Positions 1 to 4,835 of a stretch of 13,131 bases of DNA are shown here, one piece after another; the first letter of the stretch is position 1; every line of letters begins with the position of its first letter. The stretch is from positions 1 through 13,131 of the forward strand of contig NZ_JBBIRC010000037.1 in assembly GCF_037442045.1 (NCBI RefSeq), written 5' to 3'. The DNA is from Ferroplasma sp037442045. GTDB lineage: Archaea > Thermoplasmatota > Thermoplasmata > Thermoplasmatales > Thermoplasmataceae. The position numbers were made by a program, and so were the translations under genes. The notes under the pieces were generated by a model, which saw only the letters and a program-made list of their open reading frames with translations, made no database searches and had not been told where the DNA came from.

Positions 1-88
1 AGAGCTCTGCTATGGATATTTCCGGATTCTGGAATGACTCCATTATTATATTGAATTTTTCCTCAGCTGTTCTATATGATCTGGGCAT
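1..88 (-). CDS. Transposase-like protein, N-terminal fragment (cut by window edge)
   Basis: Reading the minus strand from an ATG at 88-86 gives 29 codons beginning MPRSYRTAEEKFNIIMES and continuing FQNPEISIAEL, open to the edge of the window. The pattern (basic start, Tyr-Thr-Ala-Glu-Glu-Lys-Phe, then an Ile-Ala-Glu-Leu stretch) resembles the first helix-turn-helix of IS3/IS911 OrfA-type and related transposases, which bind the element's ends. A good Shine-Dalgarno (GGTGGTG on the minus strand, 94-100) lies 5 bases before the ATG and supports this start. An AT-rich stretch at about 115-127 could be its TATA element. Only the first tenth or so of a transposase is visible, so the family and whether the element is intact cannot be judged. 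It could instead be another HTH DNA-binding protein. Confidence 0.5.
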   Translation of the reverse strand, partial: MPRSYRTAEEKFNIIMESFQNPEISIAEL

Positions 89-421
89 AATTACACCACC
101 TATTAAATAATATAATTAATATATTACTCCTCACAACTATATGCAAATTATAACTGGGTATAATCAATAGGCATAGCAGTTAATTCTATGCATAATAAGA
201 AAAGTTTTACATAGAGAAATAGGTAAATAGTGCAAGAATCCTAAATATACTCTATAGGTTGTAAATCCGACACTTTCCAGAATTTATAATTATTTCTTGT
301 ACTATGCATGAAACCATGAAATATTATTTTCCCACAAAATAGGTGTCATAAAAAAAACTCTTAGTCTACAAATGAGTTCAGTATGAGTTAATAAGTTATG
401 TGAACTTATATTTTAATTAAA
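89..421. other. AT-rich intergenic region between transposase-like ORF and MFS gene
   Basis: About 330 bases with no open reading frame I can defend on either strand. It contains the ribosome-binding site of the transposase-like ORF (94-100), a weak 6-bp inverted repeat GCATAG/CTATGC (172-177 and 186-191), and an A8 run (350-357) that is a T-run terminator for the minus-strand MFS gene. It also holds a less AT-rich stretch, read on the minus strand as TGGAAAGTGTCGGATTTAC (279-261), whose style recalls insertion-sequence terminal repeats. If that is the element's end, the transposase ORF starts about 190 bases inside it. The second end lies outside the window, so this is conjecture. Confidence 0.5.
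350..357 (-). terminator. Poly-T terminator of the MFS gene
   Basis: Eight consecutive A on the plus strand, read as T8 on the minus strand, about 65 bases after the MFS stop codon. Archaeal RNA polymerase terminates at such T-runs without needing a hairpin. No stronger candidate lies nearer the stop. The assignment is inferred from position only. Confidence 0.45.
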
Positions 422-1750
422 TTATCTCAAAGCTTTTCCCTTTGTTTCCGGGGCATATTTCAATGTAACTGCAAGCCCTATAAATTCAAACGCAGCAAAA
501 AATATTATTATTGCTTTCAGTCCGTAAAGTGAATCTATTATTGGAAAAGAAAAAACGGCAAGTATGGAACCAAAACGGGAAACGGATGTGGCAAAGCCCA
601 TAGCAGTTCCCCTTATTCTGGTTGGAAATATTTCTACCGGATATGTATATGTAATCGGGCTTGGACCAACGTTATGAAAGAAATGCACTAAGCCAAATGC
701 ACTGAATGTCATTAGAAGGCCTACTACCATATACTGGTTTACAAAAAAGAAAATTAAAAGAACAACAAATGAACCTAAAAACCCCGCAATAAGGAGAAAG
801 CGCCGGCCAATGCGGTCCACATAATATATGGCAATAAGGAATCCTATAACTACAGGTATGGATTCCGCCATTCCTGTAAAAACAATATAAAGATCGGCAT
901 AATACGATGTAATCTCAGTTGAAAATATAAGCGGTGAATATGTCCATATGCCATAGCTTACGATATCATACGAGAACCATGCTATTGAAATAAATATAAT
1001 ATAAATTCCATATTTCCCATGAAATATATCCCCTAATCTGGTTTTTCCCGGGCTGATTTCTGGCAATTTTTCTATATGATAGCCGGTTAAAGCCTCAAAT
1101 TTATCCTTCATCTCTTCACCAGCTTTATTCCCATATTTATGCTGTATCCAGTAAGGGCTCTCAGGAATCTTTTTTCTTGAATAAAGGACAAGAATAGGAA
1201 AAATGGCTCCTATCATATACATATAGCGCCATGCATTGACACCAGTAAAAAGCACAAGTGGAACTGCAAGCCCTAAAAATATCAGTGATCCTATGGAAAA
1301 AGAAAATATATTGAAAAACATAAACTTTCCTCTGCTCTTGGCAGGGGAAAATTCAGCCTGAATTGAAGAACTTACTGGATAATCAGCACCTATGCCAAAG
1401 CCGACTATTAATTCCAGTATTGAAAAATTTATGTAGTTTGTTGCAAAGCCTGTAAGAAATATGAATATGGAAACCAGAAAAAGATCATATACATAAATAA
1501 ACCGCCTGCCATATATATCCGCTATGTATCCTGAAATAAAACTGCCAATGAGAACTCCGCTTATAGATGATATTCCCATAATTGAAATTTCATAACTTTT
1601 CAGAGACATTACATTTATGAGATAAAGCAATGCATATGAAAAAACGGTCAGCGTATAGCCATCCATCATAACTCCCATTGAAGATAATAAAGTGATTTTT
1701 CTCAGAAATGGAGAGGATGGTGCATCTGACATTGTTATGTAACTGTTCAT
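422..1750 (-). CDS. MFS transporter, sugar/phosphate/organic-acid proton symporter type
   Basis: A 442-residue, very hydrophobic protein with about 12 predicted membrane helices in two halves of six, separated by a charged cytoplasmic loop (about residues 200-245). Major-facilitator signatures are clear: DGY in helix 1 (30-32), the loop 2-3 motif A as GYIADIYGRR (74-83), its second-half repeat DRIGRR (312-317), GIGADYP (119-125), PESPYW (196-201) at the end of helix 6, the helix 10-11 segment YPVEIFPTRIRG (370-381), and a C-terminal PETKG (434-438). GIGADYP resembles phosphate and metabolite proton symporters, while PESP and PETKG are sugar-porter motifs, so the substrate is not assignable. 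It probably uses the proton gradient to import a solute. M1 is preferred over M7 because a TATA box lies about 26 bases upstream, implying a leaderless mRNA. It stands alone, divergent from the 5S gene. Confidence 0.88.
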   Translation of the reverse strand: MNSYITMSDAPSSPFLRKITLLSSMGVMMDGYTLTVFSYALLYLINVMSLKSYEISIMGISSISGVLIGSFISGYIADIYGRRFIYVYDLFLVSIFIFLTGFATNYINFSILELIVGFGIGADYPVSSSIQAEFSPAKSRGKFMFFNIFSFSIGSLIFLGLAVPLVLFTGVNAWRYMYMIGAIFPILVLYSRKKIPESPYWIQHKYGNKAGEEMKDKFEALTGYHIEKLPEISPGKTRLGDIFHGKYGIYIIFISIAWFSYDIVSYGIWTYSPLIFSTEITSYYADLYIVFTGMAESIPVVIGFLIAIYYVDRIGRRFLLIAGFLGSFVVLLIFFFVNQYMVVGLLMTFSAFGLVHFFHNVGPSPITYTYPVEIFPTRIRGTAMGFATSVSRFGSILAVFSFPIIDSLYGLKAIIIFFAAFEFIGLAVTLKYAPETKGKALR

Positions 1751-1771
1751 TGCAGGATTATTGCTAACATA

Positions 1772-1779
1772 TATATAAA
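1772..1779 (-). promoter_or_regulatory. TATA box of the MFS gene (leaderless)
   Basis: The minus strand reads TTTATATA here, a near-ideal archaeal TATA box. Its centre is about 26 bases from the ATG at 1750, which places transcription start at or next to the start codon. No Shine-Dalgarno is present in the short upstream stretch, consistent with a leaderless message. Confidence 0.65.
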
Positions 1780-1840
1780 TTATTAGTAGATACTTATAAT
1801 TAGGTATATTAATATCATACTATTGCAGCATTTAGAATAA

Positions 1841-1851
1841 ATATTATATAT
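1841..1851 (+). promoter_or_regulatory. TATA box of the 5S rRNA gene
   Basis: The run ATATTATATAT is centred about 25 bases before the inferred 5' end of the 5S RNA. That spacing suits archaeal TBP/TFB-directed initiation at or just before the mature RNA. The 5S gene therefore appears to have its own promoter rather than relying on an upstream rRNA operon. Confidence 0.55.
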
Positions 1852-1869
1852 CAGTTAGTGATTAAGTGT

Positions 1870-1990
1870 TGACGACGGTCATAACATCGGGGAAATACCA
1901 GGTCTCATTCCGAACCCGACGGTTAAGTCCGATGTGTTGCATACTGTACTATCTTCCGCGAGGGGACGGGAACTATGTTTCGCTGTCGTT
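1870..1990 (+). rRNA. rrf: 5S ribosomal RNA
   Basis: The segment carries the conserved 5S core CCGAACCCGACGGTTAAG (1910-1927), which forms the helix III/loop B-C region, and the GGGGAAATACCAGGT and CGCGAGGGGACGGGAA blocks typical of archaeal 5S RNA. The ends are set by helix I: GACGACGG (1871-1878) pairs with CTGTCGTT (1983-1990), including G-U pairs. The resulting length of about 120 bases is normal. No 16S or 23S gene is adjacent: the upstream neighbour is a divergent transporter and the downstream one is trpS. Unlinked rRNA genes are a known trait of Thermoplasma and relatives. Exact mature ends may differ by one or two bases. Confidence 0.93.
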
Positions 1991-1994
1991 TTTT
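1989..1994 (+). terminator. Poly-T terminator of the 5S rRNA gene
   Basis: A T6 run begins within the last bases of the 5S helix I and ends just beyond it. This is the usual archaeal termination signal, and trpS then has its own promoter downstream, so 5S and trpS are probably separate transcripts. Confidence 0.55.
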
Positions 1995-2013
1995 ACAATT
2001 ACTCTAAATTACA

Positions 2014-2033
2014 TTATAAGTAAAATTAATTAA
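2014..2033 (+). promoter_or_regulatory. Promoter region of trpS
   Basis: Two overlapping TATA-like elements lie here: TTATAAGT (2014-2021), predicting a start near 2044 with a leader of about 10 bases, and TAAAATTAATTAA (2021-2033), predicting a start at about the ATG itself (2054). No Shine-Dalgarno precedes the ATG, so either choice gives a leaderless or nearly leaderless mRNA. Confidence 0.45.
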
Positions 2034-2053
2034 CACATTTTTAATAGACTCAC

Positions 2054-3346
2054 ATGATTAATCCATGGAGCTCTGCACAGTATTTCGATTATGAAAAATT
2101 GATTAAGGAATTTGGAATTCAAAAACCGAATAATTATTTCAATTTTTTTATGTTCAGGCGCCATCTTGTATTTGGCGAGCGAGGCCTGGAATATATTGAA
2201 TATGCAGTTAAGAATAAAATTAAATTTAATGCCATGACCGGTTTAATGCCGTCAGGCCAAATGCATCTTGGGAATAAGCTCAGTATTGACCAGATTATAT
2301 ATTTTCAATCACTTGGTGCAGATGTCTATATAGCTGTTGCCGACCTTGAATCATATGCAACCAGAGGAATATCTCTGGAAAAAGCACATGAAACTGCTGT
2401 AAACGAATATATAGCAAATTATATTTCCATGGGTTTAAAGCCATGTAAAATATATTTTCAGTCAGAAAATTTTGATACGGAGAATTTATCCTATATTTTA
2501 TCCAATGAAACAAATATGAATGAACTCAAAGCAATATACGGCCTTACAGATTCATCATCGATGTTACATGTAAATTCTCCATTAATACAAGCTGCCGATG
2601 TGCTGCACACGCAGTTAAATCATCTTGGGGGACCAAGAGCCACCATAGTTCCTGTTGGTGTGGACCAGGATCCACATATAAGATTAATGCGTGACCTTGC
2701 AAAAAGATTCAGAATATACAATGTAAAAATTGAAGATGGAAAAATTTCTGTTTATATAAAAGGAAGCGACGATCCAAAAAATAAAATAGATATGGCAATA
2801 AAATTATTATCAGGTCATGGTTATGAATGCAATGCAAATTATGAATACCGTGCAATATATGTAAAGAATTCTTCGCCTGAGGACAAAATAAAAATAGATA
2901 TTGATCTCGCCGTAGAAGAGAGCAAAATCAATGATTTTGCATTTATCGAACCTTCTGCAACGTTCCAGAAACTTGAAACCGGCCTAAAGGGAGGAAAAAT
3001 GTCATCATCCGTTCCTGATTCATTAATCAGCCTGAATGACAGTGAAAGTGAAGCCACAAGGAAGATAAAGCATGCTGTTACAGGCGGAAAGCAGACTGTA
3101 GAAGAACAGAAAAAATATGGTGGTAATCCTGATATATGCCCTGTTTACGAACTTTATAAATATCATAACAGTGATGATAAATATGTTCAAAGAGTTTATG
3201 ATGAGTGCAAAGGAGGAGTAAGGATGTGTGGTTCATGCAAGACAGAGGCAGCTGAAAATATATCGGCAATGCTAAAAATGCTTGGTGAAAAAAAGGATGA
3301 ATCGCTTGGAAAATTAGATAATTATCTCATAAAGAGATCTTCATGA
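2054..3346 (+). CDS. trpS: Tryptophanyl-tRNA synthetase, archaeal type
   Basis: Class I aminoacyl-tRNA synthetase that activates tryptophan with ATP and charges tRNA-Trp in the cytoplasm. The HIGH motif appears as HLGN (71-74) within GLMPSGQMHLGNK, preceding the Rossmann core. GVDQDPHIRL (202-211) is the conserved archaeal/eukaryotic TrpRS segment, and KMSSS (315-319) is the second ATP-binding signature. A C-terminal CGSCK (392-396) follows a third Cys (385), as is common in archaeal TrpRS. At 430 residues it is longer than many archaeal TrpRS proteins. The excess is mainly a lysine-rich segment of about 70 residues (about 222-295) between DPHIRL and FIEPSATF, where most homologues have a short link. 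Its 3' end overlaps the convergent mtnA-like gene by 25 bases. The start is supported by promoter spacing and absence of a Shine-Dalgarno. Confidence 0.95.
   Translation: MINPWSSAQYFDYEKLIKEFGIQKPNNYFNFFMFRRHLVFGERGLEYIEYAVKNKIKFNAMTGLMPSGQMHLGNKLSIDQIIYFQSLGADVYIAVADLESYATRGISLEKAHETAVNEYIANYISMGLKPCKIYFQSENFDTENLSYILSNETNMNELKAIYGLTDSSSMLHVNSPLIQAADVLHTQLNHLGGPRATIVPVGVDQDPHIRLMRDLAKRFRIYNVKIEDGKISVYIKGSDDPKNKIDMAIKLLSGHGYECNANYEYRAIYVKNSSPEDKIKIDIDLAVEESKINDFAFIEPSATFQKLETGLKGGKMSSSVPDSLISLNDSESEATRKIKHAVTGGKQTVEEQKKYGGNPDICPVYELYKYHNSDDKYVQRVYDECKGGVRMCGSCKTEAAENISAMLKMLGEKKDESLGKLDNYLIKRSS
3288..3294 (-). terminator. Candidate T7 terminator of the mtnA-like gene
   Basis: Seven A on the plus strand read as T7 on the minus strand, about 28 bases past the stop codon of the minus-strand gene. 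The run lies inside the trpS coding region, where it encodes lysines. Assignment as a terminator is inferred from archaeal T-run termination. Confidence 0.35.
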
Positions 3347-4338
3347 ATTAATTTTTGCAATTTTTTAAGTTCCTCAGGCCTGAAAATTCCATATTCAGTT
3401 ATAAATGCTGTTACATACTCATGCGGTGTAACATCAAAAGCCGGATTTCTTGCATGGCTTTCTGCAGGTCCAATACTCGAATTGTTAACTATTAACACTT
3501 CATCTTCACCCCTCTCTTCTATAGGAATCCCATCGCCTGATTTAAGTGAGAAATCAAATGTGCTTCCCGGTGCAGCAACATAAAACGGTATATTGTTTAC
3601 CTTTGCAAGCACGGCTTTTTCATATGTTCCTATTTTATTGGCAAAATCACCATTGGCTGCTATTCTGTCTGCACCAACTATTGCAAGGTTTATTTCCTTA
3701 TTTTTCATAAAATATCCCGCTGCATTATCTGCAATTATTGAATAATCTATGCCTTCCTGCTGAAGTTCCCATGCAGTAAGTTTTGCTCCCTGCAATCTTG
3801 GCCTGGTTTCGTCAACGAAAACAAATATGTTTTTTCCTGCATCGTGTGCAATTCTCATTGGTGCCAAAGCAGTGCCCCAGTCCACTACGGCGAGGGCACC
3901 TGCATTGCAATGGGTAAGCAAATGGTCATTGGGTTGTATAAGCGTATTTCCATATTCTCCTATTTTTTTAGACCTTTCTGTGATTTCCAGTGCATATCTT
4001 CTTGCAGCAGATTCCGAAAAATTGTTTGCTTTCATGAAATCAATAGCTTTAAAAAGATCATATGCAGTTGGCCTTGATGATGCTATTGTTTTTACGGCTT
4101 TATCCATATCTTCCTTATTTTTTAATGCTATAGATAGACCATATGCAGCAGCAACTCCTATTGCAGGTGCTCCACGAACTACCATATTTTTTATTGCATA
4201 GTAAATATCGTCGCTATTTTTTGCAGAATATATCTCAATTTTTTCAGGAATTTTTCTTTGATCTATCAGCTTTACCTGATTGTCTTCAACCCAGACTGCA
4301 AGAATTGTTTTTGATTCACCATTTATGTTAACTTTCAT
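3322..4338 (-). CDS. mtnA: S-methyl-5-thioribose-1-phosphate isomerase (MtnA / eIF2B-related)
   Basis: Member of the eIF2B alpha/beta/delta-related isomerase family. The best fit is MtnA, which converts the aldose methylthioribose 1-phosphate to methylthioribulose 1-phosphate in methionine salvage. Visible signatures in order: VRGAPAIGVAAAYG (54-67), THCNAGALA (142-150) with catalytic Cys144, ETRPRLQGAKLTAWEL (177-192), DNAAGYFM (204-211), VGADRIAANGDFANKIGT (221-238) with catalytic Asp224, and RNPAFDVTP (297-305). The 80-residue spacing between the Cys and Asp matches the bacterial enzyme (Cys160/Asp240 in Bacillus subtilis). Length 338 is normal. A ribose-1,5-bisphosphate isomerase role, known for relatives in archaeal nucleotide salvage, is the main alternative, but the whole-protein motifs favour MtnA. 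The gene is divergent from tRNA-Lys/rpoH and appears leaderless. Confidence 0.88.
   Translation of the reverse strand: MKVNINGESKTILAVWVEDNQVKLIDQRKIPEKIEIYSAKNSDDIYYAIKNMVVRGAPAIGVAAAYGLSIALKNKEDMDKAVKTIASSRPTAYDLFKAIDFMKANNFSESAARRYALEITERSKKIGEYGNTLIQPNDHLLTHCNAGALAVVDWGTALAPMRIAHDAGKNIFVFVDETRPRLQGAKLTAWELQQEGIDYSIIADNAAGYFMKNKEINLAIVGADRIAANGDFANKIGTYEKAVLAKVNNIPFYVAAPGSTFDFSLKSGDGIPIEERGEDEVLIVNNSSIGPAESHARNPAFDVTPHEYVTAFITEYGIFRPEELKKLQKLIHEDLFMR
3352..3366 (+). terminator. Candidate T-run terminators of trpS
   Basis: A T5 run (3352-3356) and a T6 run (3361-3366) follow the trpS stop by 6 and 15 bases. Both lie inside the 3' end of the opposing mtnA-like gene, so trpS must end antisense to it. 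Inferred from position. Confidence 0.45.
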
Positions 4339-4360
4339 TATAGATTATAAAGGAACGGGA

Positions 4361-4368
4361 TATTAAAT
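4361..4368 (-). promoter_or_regulatory. TATA box of the mtnA-like gene (leaderless)
   Basis: The minus strand reads TTTAATA flanked by further A/T, centred about 26 bases upstream of the ATG at 4338. Start of transcription would fall on the start codon, and no Shine-Dalgarno is seen. A more TATA-like TTTATAATC at 4345-4353 lies only about 10 bases from the ATG, too close to serve. Confidence 0.5.
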
Positions 4369-4449
4369 TTTTCATGATTTTTCATATAAAATGATGCATA
4401 AAACTAAAACGTTAAAATACTATTTAGTAATACCATTATACAAAAAAAG

Positions 4450-4456
4450 TTATATG
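4450..4456 (+). promoter_or_regulatory. TATA box of the tRNA-Lys/RNA polymerase operon
   Basis: TTATATG preceded by the purine run AAAAAAAG (4442-4449), which fits a BRE followed by a TATA box. The predicted start is near 4479-4480, giving a tRNA 5' leader of about 8 bases. A second TATA-like ATTATAC (4435-4441) would start near 4465 and place the following inverted repeat at the 5' end of the RNA. No promoter-like sequence lies at the right distance before rpoH, so this region probably serves the whole operon. Confidence 0.5.
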
Positions 4457-4465
4457 TTTCAAATG

Positions 4466-4483
4466 TATGTAGCTGACTACATA
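4466..4483. repeat. Perfect inverted repeat between TATA box and tRNA-Lys
   Basis: TATGTAG and CTACATA form exact 7-bp arms around the 4-base centre CTGA. Relative to the TATTATG-type box at 4450-4456 the repeat spans about -14 to +3, a classic place for an archaeal repressor to block polymerase recruitment. It could also fold as an RNA hairpin if transcription starts upstream of it. Function is inferred from position and symmetry only. Confidence 0.5.
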
Positions 4484-4487
4484 TTGT

Positions 4488-4561
4488 GGGTCCGTAGCTC
4501 AGCTAGGTAGAGCGTCTGGCTTTTAACCAGGCGGTCAAGGGTTCAAACCCCTTCGGACCCG
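4488..4561 (+). tRNA. tRNA-Lys (anticodon UUU)
   Basis: A full cloverleaf can be drawn. Acceptor GGGTCCG (4488-4494) pairs with CGGACCC (4554-4560), with discriminator G4561. The D arm is GCTC/GAGC (4497-4500 and 4510-4513). The anticodon arm TCTGG/CCAGG (4515-4519 and 4527-4531) has loop CTTTTAA and anticodon TTT (4522-4524). The variable loop has 5 bases, and the T arm AAGGG/CCCTT (4537-4541 and 4549-4553) has loop TTCAAAC. There is no intron and CCA is not encoded. It decodes AAA and AAG lysine codons. No T-run follows, and rpoH begins 13 bases later, suggesting that tRNA and rpoH share a transcript separated by tRNA 3' processing. Confidence 0.97.
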
Positions 4562-4564
4562 TTT

Positions 4565-4570
4565 AGGTGA
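4565..4570 (+). promoter_or_regulatory. Shine-Dalgarno of rpoH directly after the tRNA
   Basis: AGGTGA, 4 bases before the rpoH ATG and 3 bases after the last tRNA base. Cleavage at the tRNA 3' end would leave a 13-base rpoH leader that still holds this site. Its presence contrasts with the leaderless single genes in the first third of the window and argues that rpoH is translated from a longer or processed RNA. Confidence 0.7.
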
Positions 4571-4574
4571 AAAT

Positions 4575-4835
4575 ATGAGTAAATTCAATGTGCTTGAGCA
4601 CGAAATAGTGCCAGAACACCATCTGGTGCCGGTGGAAGAAGAGGAAAGCGTTTTAACTAAACTTAATGTAACAAAAGAAAACCTGCCAAAAATTGGTATT
4701 AATGACCCAACAATTAAGGCACTTGAAGAAATTCACGGGAAGCTTATTCCCGGTAGAATAGTTAAAATTGTCCGGAAAAGTCCAACAGCCGGTTATTACG
4801 AATATTATAGAGTTATTGTAAAGAGTGTGGTATAA
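4575..4835 (+). CDS. rpoH: RNA polymerase subunit H (Rpo5/RpoH, Rpb5 C-terminal domain)
   Basis: A small 86-residue protein matching the archaeal H subunit, which equals only the C-terminal assembly domain of eukaryotic Rpb5 and sits in the lower jaw of the polymerase near downstream DNA. Family signatures are the N-terminal VLEHEIVPEHHLV (6-18), the LPKIGINDP block in the middle, and the C-terminal GRIVKIVRKSPTAGYYEYYR stretch. Length is normal for the family. The start is fixed by AGGTGA 4 bases upstream. Its TAA stop abuts the rpoB ATG with no spacer, so translation of the two is probably coupled. It is the first protein gene of the polymerase operon. Confidence 0.96.
   Translation: MSKFNVLEHEIVPEHHLVPVEEEESVLTKLNVTKENLPKIGINDPTIKALEEIHGKLIPGRIVKIVRKSPTAGYYEYYRVIVKSVV

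Noticed and set aside
172..191. GCATAG/CTATGC inverted repeat in the left intergenic region
   Set aside because: Six-bp arms in AT-rich DNA, with no matching promoter, T-run or gene context, are within chance expectation.
3827..4201. 124-codon plus-strand frame across the mtnA-like gene
   Set aside because: The minus-strand frame carries the full set of isomerase motifs; this one is its shadow.
4345..4353. TTTATAATC (minus) as TATA box for the mtnA-like gene
   Set aside because: It is only about 10 bases from the ATG, so transcription would start well inside the gene. The weaker TTTAATA at the correct distance is preferred.
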